Positions 35,323 through 44,346 of a DNA stretch of 64,000 bases are shown one piece after another. The DNA is from JAVVEW01 sp032251045 (GTDB lineage: Bacteria; Pseudomonadota; Gammaproteobacteria; Methylococcales; Methylomonadaceae), in NCBI GenBank assembly GCA_032251045.1, contig JAVVEW010000003.1, positions 1-64,000 of the forward strand, given 5' to 3'. Numbering within the stretch: position 1 is the first letter of the stretch; the number at the start of each line of letters is the position of its first letter. Under the pieces are notes generated by a model that saw only the letters and a program-made list of their open reading frames with translations, searched no databases and had not been told where the DNA came from. The position numbers were made by a program, and so were the translations under genes.

Positions 35323-35343
35323 TGCGTCATCGGATTGTCATAA
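35323..35343 (+). promoter_or_regulatory. Pho box for the phn operon
   Basis: Plus strand TGCGTCAT-CGGA-TTGTCATAA: two half-sites with the TCAT cores 11 bases apart. TAGACT at 35352-35357 could serve as a -10. It lies 40 bases before the phnF start. PhoB would activate the C-P lyase operon under phosphate limitation, as in E. coli. Confidence 0.75.
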
Positions 35344-35382
35344 AGTTTCGCTAGACTACTCATATAGACATATAGGTTGATT

Positions 35383-36099
35383 ATGTTAAGCCGAAAACAA
35401 GATACACCGATTTATCGCCAGATCGCCGAAACATTGAAAACAGAAATTCTCAACCACTTTCATGCCGGCGACTGCCTGCCCAGCGAACAGGAAATGGCCA
35501 ATCGTTTTGCCGTAAACCGCCACACCTTAAGACGCGGTATCGATGAGCTGATTGCGCAAGGCGTGGTTGAGCGGGTACATGGCAAAGGCGTATTTGTGCT
35601 CGATGCGCCGGTTGATTATTCAATCGCAAAACACAGTCGCTTCACCGAAAACCTGGAAGCACTGGGCAAATCAAGCGTCAGCCAAGTGTTGCGTAAGGTT
35701 GAAATCGTCGCCCAAGGCAATATTGCTTATCAGTTAAAGCTGAATGATGGTGAACCCGTGCTGTGGATTCTGACCCGGCGTGATGTTGAGAACCGGCCCC
35801 TTTGCCTGATCTCGCATTACTTACCCCTGTCACGCTTGGGTGCTGAGGTGCGCGAATATCAGTCCGGCTCGTTACATACCTTTTTGAAAGGGCTGGGCTT
35901 CCGGCCGGTGCGGCAAAGCAGCACAATCAGCGCCACATTGCCACTGGATGATGACGGCTTGCAGCTATCCATGCCCAGAAACCAGCCGGTACTGAGAGTC
36001 AAAACCGTTAACATCGATGCGGTAAGCCAGCTACCGATCGAATATTCACTGGCCCGGTTCCGCTCTGATCGCGCGCAAATCTCGATCGATATTCTTTGA
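35383..36099 (+). CDS. phnF: GntR-family regulator PhnF
   Basis: 238 residues from ATG 35383; a TTG at 35377 is also open. An N-terminal winged helix-turn-helix (PIYRQIAETLKTEILNHFHAGDCLPSEQEMANRFAVNRHTLRRGID, residues about 10-70) is followed by a UTRA ligand domain (about 95-235, ending LPIEYSLARFRSDRAQISID). PhnF-type HutC regulators repress phn genes and respond to phosphonate-pathway metabolites. First gene of the phn operon, 11 bases before phnD. Confidence 0.92.
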   Translation: MLSRKQDTPIYRQIAETLKTEILNHFHAGDCLPSEQEMANRFAVNRHTLRRGIDELIAQGVVERVHGKGVFVLDAPVDYSIAKHSRFTENLEALGKSSVSQVLRKVEIVAQGNIAYQLKLNDGEPVLWILTRRDVENRPLCLISHYLPLSRLGAEVREYQSGSLHTFLKGLGFRPVRQSSTISATLPLDDDGLQLSMPRNQPVLRVKTVNIDAVSQLPIEYSLARFRSDRAQISIDIL

Positions 36100-36110
36100 G
36101 GAAAAAAGTT

Positions 36111-36953
36111 ATGAAACTGAAAATTCTGGCCGTTTTCGCATTGTTGTGGGCTGCCCCCACCGCCCAGGCCAAAAGCCTGGTGATGGCACTGATTCCGGCC
36201 GAAAACAACGAGCAAATGGTCGGTCAGTTCGAGCCGATGCGTCAGCATCTGGAAAACAAACTGGGCCGGTCCGTCAAGGTATATACCGCCACTGACTACA
36301 CCGGCGTGATCGAGGCCATGCGCAAGAAGCGGGTTGATATCGCCTGGTTTGGGCCTTTGGCTTACTTACTGGCCGAGCGCGAGGCGGGCGCCGAGGCGTT
36401 CGCGGTCGGCGTGCGCGCCGATACCGGAAAATCCACTTACCGCACGGTGTTCGTGGTGCCTTCAGATTCGCCAGCGCAAACGCTGGCCGATCTTAAGGGT
36501 AAAAATGTCGCTTTCGTTGATCCTGCTTCAGCTTCCGGCGGGCTGGTGCCGACATTTATGATCAAACAAGCCACAGGACTCATGCCGAAAGCGTTTTTCG
36601 GCCATCTGACCTACGCAGGTTCACATGACGCGGCGGAAATGGCGGTCAAGAACAAAACCGTCGATGCCGCCGCCGACAACGACATCACCTACCGGAATAT
36701 GCTCAACAAGGGTTTGATCAGTCAGGGGTCGAACCGGATTCTATTGGAATCCGAGCCTTTGCCCGGCGCGCCGATGGCATTTCGAGCCGGTCTCGACGCC
36801 GAGCTGAAAGCGACAATCCGCGACGCCATTCTGAGCGCGCACGAAGAAATTCAAGTGACCGGCTACGGCGACTTGCTGCGCTACGAGGCGGCAAGCCCGG
36901 ACGATTACCAAGGCTTGCGCACCATGTTCGACGAGCTGGGCAATGGCCAGTAA
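36111..36953 (+). CDS. phnD: Phosphonate ABC transporter substrate-binding protein
   Basis: 280 residues from ATG 36111; GAGG at 36099-36102 supports this start. A signal peptide (to about TAQAKS) is followed by PhnD motifs: LIPAENNEQMVGQFEPMRQHLENKLGR, DIAWFGPLAYLLA, FVDPASASGGLVPTFM, HDAAEMAVKNKTVDAAADND. It binds phosphonates in the periplasm and delivers them to PhnE. A 325-base palindrome-rich gap separates it from phnC. Confidence 0.94.
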   Translation: MKLKILAVFALLWAAPTAQAKSLVMALIPAENNEQMVGQFEPMRQHLENKLGRSVKVYTATDYTGVIEAMRKKRVDIAWFGPLAYLLAEREAGAEAFAVGVRADTGKSTYRTVFVVPSDSPAQTLADLKGKNVAFVDPASASGGLVPTFMIKQATGLMPKAFFGHLTYAGSHDAAEMAVKNKTVDAAADNDITYRNMLNKGLISQGSNRILLESEPLPGAPMAFRAGLDAELKATIRDAILSAHEEIQVTGYGDLLRYEAASPDDYQGLRTMFDELGNGQ

Positions 36954-37278
36954 ATCACTCGCGAGCCGAATGAATTTCGTGGCTACCGTCTTACCCGCCA
37001 ACCTTGGTGGATGCGCTTAGCCACCCTACGCCGGGATGTAGGCCGGATAAGCGTTTAAGCGCATCCGGCTTTACACCTCGACGTAGTGACTGGGTGGCGC
37101 GATGAACGATACCCGGCATTCCAATGGAACCATCCATAAACTGATATGAAAAAGCTTCTGAACCACGGAGACACAAGAACGAACACAGCATTTGAACCAC
37201 GAATCAACACAAATAAACACCCATTCGTGTGTCTTGGTGTGCATTCGTGGTACCTCCTTTTTAACTCAGGAACACAGC
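36954..37278. other. phnD-phnC gap with palindromic elements, no gene
   Basis: Holds GCCGGAT (37042-37048) / ATCCGGC (37063-37069) in GTAGGCCGGATAAGCGTTTA..., strongly like an E. coli REP/BIME unit, and a second inverted pair ACCACGAAT (37196-37204) / ATTCGTGGT (37243-37251). They may act as mRNA stabilisers that raise phnD over downstream genes. Confidence 0.6.
37042..37069. repeat. REP/BIME-like palindrome
   Basis: Arms GCCGGAT and ATCCGGC around AAGCGTTTAAGCGC. It differs in sequence from the CTGGGTT-type repeats elsewhere in the window. Confidence 0.6.
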
Positions 37279-38061
37279 ATGAGCGCGATCATTCTCAAAC
37301 AAGTCGGTAAAACCTACGCCAACGGCTTCAAGGCGCTGAACGGCATCGACCTGACCATAGAACAAGGGCAGTTCGTGGTCGTGCTCGGCCCCAGTGGCGC
37401 CGGCAAATCGACCTTGCTTCGGGTCATCAATGCCATGGACCCTGCCAACAGCGGCGAAGTCACGGTCGATGGCGAGCTAGTACAGGGCCGGAATTTACGC
37501 AAAATCCGCGCCCGCATCGGCATGGTGTTCCAGCATTTCAATCTGGTTGACCGCCTCAATGTGATGACCAATGTGCTGACCGGGCGACTGGCCTACCGGC
37601 ACTGGTTGGGCAGTCTGTTGCAATTGTTTCCAAAGTCGGATTTCGAACTGGCCGAGGCTGCCCTGGCGGAAGTTGGTCTGGTAGATAAAGCCTGGCAGCG
37701 CGCCGACCAGTTATCCGGCGGCCAGCAGCAACGGGTGGCGATTGCACGCGCCCTGACCCAGCAGCCACGGGTGATTCTGGCCGACGAGCCGGTCGCCAGT
37801 CTCGACCCCAAATCCAGCGAAGATGTGCTGGCGCTGTTGAAAAAAATCTGCGTCGAGAAAAACATCACTGTGATCGCCAACCTGCACCAGATCGAATTCG
37901 CCAAAATCTATGCCGACCGTATCGTGGCATTGAACGCAGGGCGAGTGGTGTTTGACGGCCCGCCGGATGATTTGACCGACCACCGTCTCAACCAAATCTA
38001 TGGCCTTGACGCCAAGGAGAGCCAACATGACCGCGATGAATTGGCGTTGGCCGACGCCTGA
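37279..38061 (+). CDS. phnC: Phosphonate ABC transporter ATP-binding protein
   Basis: 260 residues from ATG 37279 (CAGGA upstream); a longer frame to 37192 reads through repeat DNA and is rejected. Walker A GPSGAGKST, signature LSGGQQQRVAIARAL, Walker B VILADEP and the switch His in VIANLHQIEFA. It powers phosphonate import with PhnD and PhnE. Its 3' end overlaps phnE1. Confidence 0.95.
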   Translation: MSAIILKQVGKTYANGFKALNGIDLTIEQGQFVVVLGPSGAGKSTLLRVINAMDPANSGEVTVDGELVQGRNLRKIRARIGMVFQHFNLVDRLNVMTNVLTGRLAYRHWLGSLLQLFPKSDFELAEAALAEVGLVDKAWQRADQLSGGQQQRVAIARALTQQPRVILADEPVASLDPKSSEDVLALLKKICVEKNITVIANLHQIEFAKIYADRIVALNAGRVVFDGPPDDLTDHRLNQIYGLDAKESQHDRDELALADA

Positions 38062-38845
38062 TGGGCGTTTGCCGTCGGCAGTACCTCTGGCTGTGATCAG
38101 CGCAGTGCTGGTTCTCGCTGCCAGCGCCTGGCTGATCGAAGTGTCGCCGGTTCGCTTGTGGCAGGCCGGGCCTCGATTGATAGCCTTTGCCGGGCATTTG
38201 TTCACCACGCCGGACTGGGCTTATGTACCGCGTTTGGCCGAAAAAATGCTGGAAACCATTGAAATGACCGTACTGGCCACTTTTCTCGCGCTGCTGTTGG
38301 CCTTTCCGCTGGGCGTTCTGGCCGCGCATAACGCCAGTCCCCACCCGATCATATTCCAGATGGCGCGCACGCTGTTGAGCTCCATCCGGGCGCTGCCGGA
38401 TATGGTGGTGGCGCTATTGTTCGTGTCCGCGTTGGGCCTGGGCGCGCTGCCGGGCATTCTGGCGCTGGCACTGGTCACGGTCGGCTTCATGGGCAAATTC
38501 ATCGCCGAAGCCATCGAAGTGGTCGGCACGCGCTCTATCGAAGGTTTAAGCGCGGCCGGTGCCGGACGCTGGCAGCGCATTCAATACGCCATGTTGCCGC
38601 AGGCAATGCCGGATTTCATCGGTTCACTGCTGTACATCCTCGATCACAATCTACGTGCGGCAGCGGTGTTGGGGCTGGTCGGCGCCGGTGGTATCGGCTA
38701 CGACCTGGTGATGGCCATGCGGCTGTTCGATTACGGGCGCATCAGTCTGATTGCACTGTCCATTTATATCGTCGTGACCTTGCTGGACCGGATGTCGGCC
38801 TGGTTGCGGGGGCGCGTTTTGGGGAGGAGAGTCAATGTCCATTGA
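38027..38845 (+). CDS. phnE: Phosphonate ABC transporter permease 1
   Basis: 272 residues from ATG 38027, supported by AAGGAG 7 bases upstream. About six membrane helices with the binding-protein-dependent permease loop EAIEVVGTRSIEGLSAAGAGRWQRI. First of two tandem PhnE paralogues, which probably form a heterodimer in the inner membrane. It overlaps phnC by 35 bases and the second permease by 11. Confidence 0.93.
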   Translation: MTAMNWRWPTPDGRLPSAVPLAVISAVLVLAASAWLIEVSPVRLWQAGPRLIAFAGHLFTTPDWAYVPRLAEKMLETIEMTVLATFLALLLAFPLGVLAAHNASPHPIIFQMARTLLSSIRALPDMVVALLFVSALGLGALPGILALALVTVGFMGKFIAEAIEVVGTRSIEGLSAAGAGRWQRIQYAMLPQAMPDFIGSLLYILDHNLRAAAVLGLVGAGGIGYDLVMAMRLFDYGRISLIALSIYIVVTLLDRMSAWLRGRVLGRRVNVH

Positions 38846-39617
38846 CCAGGCACTACCGGCTAAACCCCGTTCATGGCTGCCGCTGTGGCTGAGTCTGTTA
38901 TTGGCGCTGCTGTATGTCATCGCCGTCGATCTGGAACTGGACGGCGAAGCCTTGCTGTATGGCCTTGAAGACATGGCGGGCTATTTTGCCCGGTTCGGCT
39001 CGCCCGATTTCAGTAACTTATCTAGTTATCTACAACTGTTAGCGCAAACCCTGGCCATCGCGGTGTGGGGCAGCGTGTTGGCGTTGATCGCGGCGGTCAT
39101 GATCGCCCCGTTCGCGGCCATCACCATCAGTCCCAATGCCCTGACCTACCGGCTGGCGCGCGAGTTATTGAACTTCATGCGGGCGATGCCGGATCTTTTG
39201 CTGGCTTTATTGTTCGTGGCCGCGCTGGGGCTTGGGCCGATGCCCGGCGTGCTGGCGCTGGCGGTGCACACCGCCGGCTTTTTAGGAAAATTCTTCGCCG
39301 AAAGCATGGAACGGGTACCCGCCGGCCGCTATGAAGCCATGGCCTCGGTCGGCGCCGGTTTCACCCAGACGTTAATCTTCGCGGTCTGGCCGTCGATGCT
39401 GCGCGAAGCGATCGGCAACACCTTATACATCTTCGACCGCAACGTGCGTATGGCTGCGGTGCTGGGACTGGTCGGCGCCGGCGGCATAGGGCTGGAGCTG
39501 CACGACACCTTGCGGCTGTTTCGCTATGACCAGTCATCGGCGCTGATAATGGTGATGCTGATCACCATTATCGCCATCGATCAACTTTCCACCTGGATCA
39601 GGAAAAAATTGACATGA
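38835..39617 (+). CDS. phnE: Phosphonate ABC transporter permease 2
   Basis: 260 residues, paralogue of the previous gene with the EAA-type loop ESMERVPAGRYEAMASVGAGFTQTLIF. GGGGAGGAG lies before the ATG at 38835. Tandem phnE genes also occur in other bacteria (phnE1/phnE2). Its stop overlaps the phnG start by four bases, coupling import to C-P lyase synthesis. Confidence 0.93.
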   Translation: MSIDQALPAKPRSWLPLWLSLLLALLYVIAVDLELDGEALLYGLEDMAGYFARFGSPDFSNLSSYLQLLAQTLAIAVWGSVLALIAAVMIAPFAAITISPNALTYRLARELLNFMRAMPDLLLALLFVAALGLGPMPGVLALAVHTAGFLGKFFAESMERVPAGRYEAMASVGAGFTQTLIFAVWPSMLREAIGNTLYIFDRNVRMAAVLGLVGAGGIGLELHDTLRLFRYDQSSALIMVMLITIIAIDQLSTWIRKKLT

Positions 39618-40078
39618 ATATTCCCCGCTCCACCTGGCCAAGGGCGCTGGCCCTATTGCCGCTGACCCGCTTCGAACAAGCGCTGAATTGGGTAACGCAA
39701 AACTGGCATATCGAGCCGGTGCAATTGCCCGCCTCCGGGCTTGCGATGTTGCAAGTTGCCGACAGTGCGTTCGGCGATGCCTACAACCTGGGCGAAATAC
39801 CATTGACCACGATGTGGCTGGAAATCACCACGCCCGACGGCCAGCGCGCCGAAGGCGCCGCCCAACTGATGGATGATGATGCCGAAAAAGTCCGCTGGCT
39901 GGCAATCTGCGATGCGGTGTTGTCAACCCGGCTAGAAGGTTTCGATCAGGTCAAGGCGCTGCTGGACGAAGGACTTGCAAAATTCGAACAGGAACAACGC
40001 TTACGCCAAGCGCTGTTAAGTAAAACGCGTGTTGATTTCGCGCTGTTATCGGCCAGTGAGGATGACGATGAAGATTGA
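39614..40078 (+). CDS. phnG: C-P lyase core complex subunit PhnG
   Basis: 154 residues, PhnG family (about 150): RALALLPLTRFEQAL near the N-terminus, GDAYNLGEIPLTTMWLEI in the middle and an acidic C-terminus SASEDDDED. PhnG joins PhnH, PhnI and PhnJ in the (GHIJ)2 core that couples phosphonate to ATP-derived ribose and cleaves the C-P bond. It overlaps both neighbours. Confidence 0.93.
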   Translation: MNIPRSTWPRALALLPLTRFEQALNWVTQNWHIEPVQLPASGLAMLQVADSAFGDAYNLGEIPLTTMWLEITTPDGQRAEGAAQLMDDDAEKVRWLAICDAVLSTRLEGFDQVKALLDEGLAKFEQEQRLRQALLSKTRVDFALLSASEDDDED

Positions 40079-40649
40079 TGCGATATGGCAGGCACCCTTC
40101 CAGCAACAGGTGTTCCGTCAACTGGTAAGCGCCCAGTCCCGACCCGGAACGGTGGCCACTATGCCCGATTGCCAGGTGGAAAAAGCCATTCTGGCGGCAC
40201 TGGTCGATCAGGAAAGCTCGCTGGCCGACCCGGATAATTTGTTGACCGAGCGCGACTGGCAACGGCTGGGCGTGCGTCGTGAACAGCCTGAAGCGGCCGC
40301 CTTCGTGGTGCTCGACGGTGATCGTCAGCCGACCTTCGAACCCCGGCTCGGCACCTTGGCCAGCCCAGAATTCGGCGCGACCTTGATCCTCAAGATTCAA
40401 GCCTTGACCGGTGGCGAGGTGACCTATCGGCTGACCGGCCCGGGCGTTAAAGGGGGGGGCGAATTTGCACCGGCGGGCCTGAATCCGGCCTGGCTGGATA
40501 AGCGCGACGACTGGAATGGCCAGTTTCCGTTAGGCGTCGATTTTATTCTGTGCGCCGGTGACAGTTTCCTGGCCCTGCCGCGCACCACGCAGGTCACGGC
40601 TATTTGCACCACGAACGGACACGAATGTACGGGTTTTCGAGTTTCGTAG
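40068..40649 (+). CDS. phnH: C-P lyase core complex subunit PhnH
   Basis: 193 residues from ATG 40068, favoured over ATG 40062 because GAGG at 40058-40061 is better spaced. IWQAPFQQQVFRQLVSAQSRPG, ALVDQESSLADP and FPLGVDFILCAGDSFLALPRTTQV are PhnH signatures. It forms the PhnH dimer on the C-P lyase core. It overlaps phnG; a REP-containing gap of 123 bases follows. Confidence 0.93.
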   Translation: MKIDAIWQAPFQQQVFRQLVSAQSRPGTVATMPDCQVEKAILAALVDQESSLADPDNLLTERDWQRLGVRREQPEAAAFVVLDGDRQPTFEPRLGTLASPEFGATLILKIQALTGGEVTYRLTGPGVKGGGEFAPAGLNPAWLDKRDDWNGQFPLGVDFILCAGDSFLALPRTTQVTAICTTNGHECTGFRVS

Positions 40650-40719
40650 GCTGGGTTGAGGCACGAAACCCAGCATTGAGGCTGACCAGGCCGGGTATCG
40701 CTGATCGCTCCACCCAGAC
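40646..40719. repeat. Two REP-like palindromes between phnH and phnI
   Basis: GTAGGCTGGGTTGAGGCACG (40646-40665) continues to AAACCCAGC and is followed by GGCCGGGTATCGCTGATCGC (40689-40708) to CACCCAGAC. Each can fold on its GGGT...ACCC arms. The first matches 44311-44339, the second 14782-14814. Confidence 0.75.
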
Positions 40720-40772
40720 TGCGGCACGGGCAATGTGATGTCACATATTTAATGATTATTTAGGAGAAATGG

Positions 40773-41885
40773 ATGGGTTATGTCGCGATTAAAGGCGGTG
40801 GCCAGGCCATCGAAGGCGCGGCCGAGGTTTTGGAGCTGCTGCGTACCCGCGAGGGTGACGCTGGCGCGCCGCTGACGCTGGAGACAATTGAAAAGCAGCT
40901 GTACTTTCTGCATGGGCGCATTCTGTCCGAGGGCGGCTTGTATCATCCCAAACTGGCTTCGCTGGCGATCAAGCAAAGCCTGGGCGACACCCTGGAAGCC
41001 AGCTTCGCGCTCAGAGCCTACCGTTCCAGTAAGCCCAGGCTGTTGTCCACCGCCCCGCACGGCACCGAAAACATGCGTCTGATTCGGCGTATTTCAGCTT
41101 CGTTCAAGGATATTCCCGGCGGTCAGATGTTAGGGCCGACCACCGATTATGCACTGCGTTTATTGCGCATGGAATTGATCGATGAAACGCCCGAGGCGTT
41201 CCGCGAGCGCGCCCGAACGCTGTTGACCAATCTGCCTGAAGAGCAGGTGCCGGATTCGTTTCCGAAAGTGCTGGACAGCTTAAGAGCCCAAGGGCTGTTG
41301 CCCAAACCCAGTAGCGCTGCCCGCGAACCGGCATTCGATATCACCCGCGAGCCGTTGATCTTTCCGGTACCGCGCTCGGCGGCGCTGGCGACCATGGCCC
41401 GCGCCGAGACCGGATCATTACTGGCTATCGCCTATTCAAACATGCGTGGCTACGGTGACGTGCATCCGACCGTGGCCGAGCTTCGGGTGGGTTATTTGCC
41501 GGTCATGCTGGCGCATCCGATCACCGGCGAGGCTACCGAAATCGGCGAAGTGCTGATGACCGAATGCGAAGTGGTGGCCATGTACGAAGACGATTCCGAC
41601 GACGGCCCATCGGCGCCGACCTTTACCCTGGGTTACGGCGCTTGTTTCGGCCATAACGAAGTCAAGGCCATCGCCATGGCGATACTCGACCGCGCTTTGC
41701 AAAAAGGCCGTAGCGATGGACCTTCTAACCCGTCCGAAGACGCCGAATTCGTGCTGCTGCATATCGATGGCATCGATTCAATGGGCTTTGCCTCGCACTA
41801 CAAAATGCCGCATTACGTCACCTTTCAGTCCGATATGGACCGTCTGCGCACCACGCAACGCAAACACCAGGAGGCATCCGAATGA
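40773..41885 (+). CDS. phnI: C-P lyase core complex subunit PhnI
   Basis: 370 residues. GYVAIKGGGQAIEGA is the family N-terminus, and HPTVAELRVGYLPV with FTLGYGACFGHNEVKAIAMAILDRAL are conserved core motifs. PhnI displaces adenine from ATP to attach phosphonate at C1 of ribose triphosphate, with PhnG, PhnH and PhnL needed. AGGAG precedes the ATG. It overlaps phnJ by four bases. Confidence 0.95.
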   Translation: MGYVAIKGGGQAIEGAAEVLELLRTREGDAGAPLTLETIEKQLYFLHGRILSEGGLYHPKLASLAIKQSLGDTLEASFALRAYRSSKPRLLSTAPHGTENMRLIRRISASFKDIPGGQMLGPTTDYALRLLRMELIDETPEAFRERARTLLTNLPEEQVPDSFPKVLDSLRAQGLLPKPSSAAREPAFDITREPLIFPVPRSAALATMARAETGSLLAIAYSNMRGYGDVHPTVAELRVGYLPVMLAHPITGEATEIGEVLMTECEVVAMYEDDSDDGPSAPTFTLGYGACFGHNEVKAIAMAILDRALQKGRSDGPSNPSEDAEFVLLHIDGIDSMGFASHYKMPHYVTFQSDMDRLRTTQRKHQEASE

Positions 41886-42736
41886 AGCAGGGCATCCAGT
41901 TCGCTTTTCTCGACGAATACGCCAAGCGCGAAATTCGCCGCACGGTGCTGAAAGCCATCGCCATTCCCGGCTATCAGGTGCCTTATTCCTCGCGGGAAAT
42001 GCCCATGGGCCGGGGTTTTGGCACCGGCGGTCTGCAACTGACGCTGGCCCTAGTGGGCCTGGGCGATACAGTCAAAGTCATCGACCAGGGCAGCGACGAT
42101 TCAGTCAACGCGGTCAATCTGCGTAAATTCATCGAACTGACCTGCCCGGGCGTGGATACCACCACCCGCCTGCAAGAGGCGACTTTGATCCAGTCGCGGC
42201 ACCGGATTCCGGAACGGCCATTACGAGCCGATCAGATTCTGGTTTTGCAAGTGCCGTATCCGGACGCCTTGGTGATCGTCGAACCCAGCGAAGACAAACG
42301 TAAGGTGATGCACGGCGAGGCCGATTACGCCAGGCTGTTGGTCAAGCTGTACGAAGACATCGTCAAGTTCGATGAAATTACCATTTCACACCGCTATCCG
42401 ACCCGGATCAACGGCCATTACATCATCGATCCATCGCCGATACCGCGCTACGACGTGCCCAAGCTGAATGATGCCCCGGCGCTGATGCTGTTCGGTGCCG
42501 GTCGGGAGAAAAAAATCTACGCCGTGCCGCCGCATACTCTGGCTGAACCTCTGGCCTTCGACGACGTGGCGTTCCGGGTCGAGGATTTCACCGATGAACA
42601 CGGCAACCGGCGCGCCTGCCATCTGTGCGGTGCCACCGACAGTTTTCTCGACGAGTTTTTCGATGAACACGGCGACAAACTGTTTCAGTGTTCCGATAGC
42701 GACTACTGCACCCAGCGACAGGAGGCGGGCGCATGA
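41882..42736 (+). CDS. phnJ: Carbon-phosphorus lyase PhnJ
   Basis: 284 residues, the radical-SAM-type C-P lyase that breaks the bond in ribosyl phosphonate phosphate, releasing the hydrocarbon (methane from methylphosphonate). The four key Cys are present near the C-terminus: CHLC (about 246 and 249), then about 270 and 276 in QCSDSDYC. SSREMPMGRGFGTGGLQ supplies the glycine-radical region. It overlaps phnI and phnK by four bases each. Confidence 0.96.
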   Translation: MKQGIQFAFLDEYAKREIRRTVLKAIAIPGYQVPYSSREMPMGRGFGTGGLQLTLALVGLGDTVKVIDQGSDDSVNAVNLRKFIELTCPGVDTTTRLQEATLIQSRHRIPERPLRADQILVLQVPYPDALVIVEPSEDKRKVMHGEADYARLLVKLYEDIVKFDEITISHRYPTRINGHYIIDPSPIPRYDVPKLNDAPALMLFGAGREKKIYAVPPHTLAEPLAFDDVAFRVEDFTDEHGNRRACHLCGATDSFLDEFFDEHGDKLFQCSDSDYCTQRQEAGA

Positions 42737-43563
42737 AAAAAATTCTGGAAGTCAAAGGCTTGACTCAACTGTACGGCAAAGGCTGCGATCTGTGTTTCGA
42801 TGCTACCGGGCCCGATAAGGAGACCAACATCTGCCCACACTGCGGCAGCGTGGTCGCTTTGCACAATCTCGATTTCGACCTGTTCAAAGGCGAGATTCTG
42901 GGCATCATGGGCGAGTCCGGCAGCGGCAAATCGACTGCCGTCAAATGCCTGTATTTCGATCAGGCGCCTTATGCCGGCCATGCGTTTTTTTACGATGACG
43001 ACCGCCAGTACGATTTATTCACGCTGAACCCGGCCCAGCGCCGGGTGTTGCGCAACCGTCGCTTCGGCATGGTTTATCAAAACCCCAACCTGGGACTGAA
43101 TTTCGGCATTTCCGCCGGTGGCAACATCGCCGAGCGGTTGCTGATGAATCAAGTCTCGAATTATGGCGATATCCGCGCCCGCGCCCGGGAACTGTTGACT
43201 CGCACCGAAGTGCTGCCGGAACGCATGGACGAGTTGCCGAAAAACTTTTCCGGCGGTATGCAGCAGCGGGTACAGATCGCCAAGGCGCTGGCCACCCGGC
43301 CGCCGCTGCTGTTTCTCGATGAAGTCACCACCGGCCTGGATTTGTCGGTGCAGGCCAGGATTCTCGATCTGATTCTGGAAATTCAGGCCGAACTCGATAC
43401 CGCCATGGTGGTGGTCACTCACGATCTGGGCGTGATCCGACTATTGGCCGGGCGCACCCTGGTGATGAAATATGGCCGGGTGATCGAATCGGGACTGACC
43501 GACCAGGTTCTCGAAGACCCGCAGCACGCCTACACCCAGAAACTGGTCGCCTCGGCGCTGTAA
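42733..43563 (+). CDS. phnK: C-P lyase ATP-binding protein PhnK
   Basis: 276 residues, ABC ATPase with an unusual CxxC...CPHCG-like insertion near residues 17-40 (GCDLCFD ... NICPHCGSVVAL). Walker A GESGSGKST, signature FSGGMQQRVQIAKAL, Walker B LLFLDEVTTGLD. PhnK binds the PhnJ face of the core complex and is not a transporter subunit. The Cys-containing insert also occurs in some PhnK homologues; metal binding is unproven. Confidence 0.94.
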   Translation: MKKILEVKGLTQLYGKGCDLCFDATGPDKETNICPHCGSVVALHNLDFDLFKGEILGIMGESGSGKSTAVKCLYFDQAPYAGHAFFYDDDRQYDLFTLNPAQRRVLRNRRFGMVYQNPNLGLNFGISAGGNIAERLLMNQVSNYGDIRARARELLTRTEVLPERMDELPKNFSGGMQQRVQIAKALATRPPLLFLDEVTTGLDLSVQARILDLILEIQAELDTAMVVVTHDLGVIRLLAGRTLVMKYGRVIESGLTDQVLEDPQHAYTQKLVASAL

Positions 43564-43576
43564 GGAGTTTAAGGAT

Positions 43577-44284
43577 ATGACCGAAAAACCGTTGTTGATC
43601 GCGGAAAACCTGTCCAAGACATTTTTTCTGCACGAACAGAACAAAACCATCCCGTCCTCGGCGGACGTTAACCTTTATGTTTACCCGGGCAAGCTGACCG
43701 CGCTGATCGGCCCCACCGGTGCCGGTAAATCCTCGGTACTGAAAGCAATTTACCGCACCTATCTGGCCAGTAGCGGGCGCTTGTTGTTTAAGACCGAGGC
43801 TGGCGACGAGCTGGATCTGGTTCGGGTGTCCGAACACCGGATGCTGGAGCTTAGAAAAAGTGAAATCGGCTTTGTCACCCAGTTTCTGCACACTTTACCG
43901 CGCCAGAAAACCCTGGATGTGGTAGCCATGCCGCTGTATCGGCAAGGCATCGACAAGCCGGAAGCGCGCGCCCGGGCCGCTGAACTTCTGGCCGAGCTGA
44001 ACATCCCGCAGCGGCTGTGGGAAGTCCCCCCGGCGACCTTTTCCGGTGGCGAGAAACAGCGCGTGAACCTGGCGCGTGGGCTGATCGCATCACCTCGATT
44101 GCTGCTTTTGGACGAACCTACCGCCAGCCTGGACGCCGCCACCACCGACCGGGTGGTGGAGCTGATTCAGCGCAAAAAAGCCCAGGGTGTCGGTATGTTG
44201 GCGATTTTCCACCACGCCGACCTGGTGGAACGCATGGCCGAGGAAGTCGTGGAGCTGAAAGCACCGGCGGCCGTGGCGGCGTGA
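43577..44284 (+). CDS. phnL: C-P lyase ATP-binding protein PhnL
   Basis: 235 residues, ABC ATPase. Walker A GPTGAGKSS, signature FSGGEKQRVNLARGL, Walker B LLLLDEPTASLD. With PhnK it remodels the core complex. AAGGAG lies upstream of the ATG. The operon is then interrupted by repeats and a dead transposase for about 730 bases before phnM. Confidence 0.94.
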   Translation: MTEKPLLIAENLSKTFFLHEQNKTIPSSADVNLYVYPGKLTALIGPTGAGKSSVLKAIYRTYLASSGRLLFKTEAGDELDLVRVSEHRMLELRKSEIGFVTQFLHTLPRQKTLDVVAMPLYRQGIDKPEARARAAELLAELNIPQRLWEVPPATFSGGEKQRVNLARGLIASPRLLLLDEPTASLDAATTDRVVELIQRKKAQGVGMLAIFHHADLVERMAEEVVELKAPAAVAA

Positions 44285-44310
44285 CTCGCGATTTGCGTAG
44301 GAATGTAGGC

Positions 44311-44339
44311 GTAGGCTGGGTTGAGGTACGAAACCCAGC
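44311..44339. repeat. REP-like palindrome left of the transposase remnant
   Basis: GTAGGCTGGGTTGAGGTACG followed by AAACCCAGC. A matching copy in inverted orientation (44914-44944) lies on the other side of the transposase pseudogene. Confidence 0.8.
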
Positions 44340-44346
44340 TTTAAGG

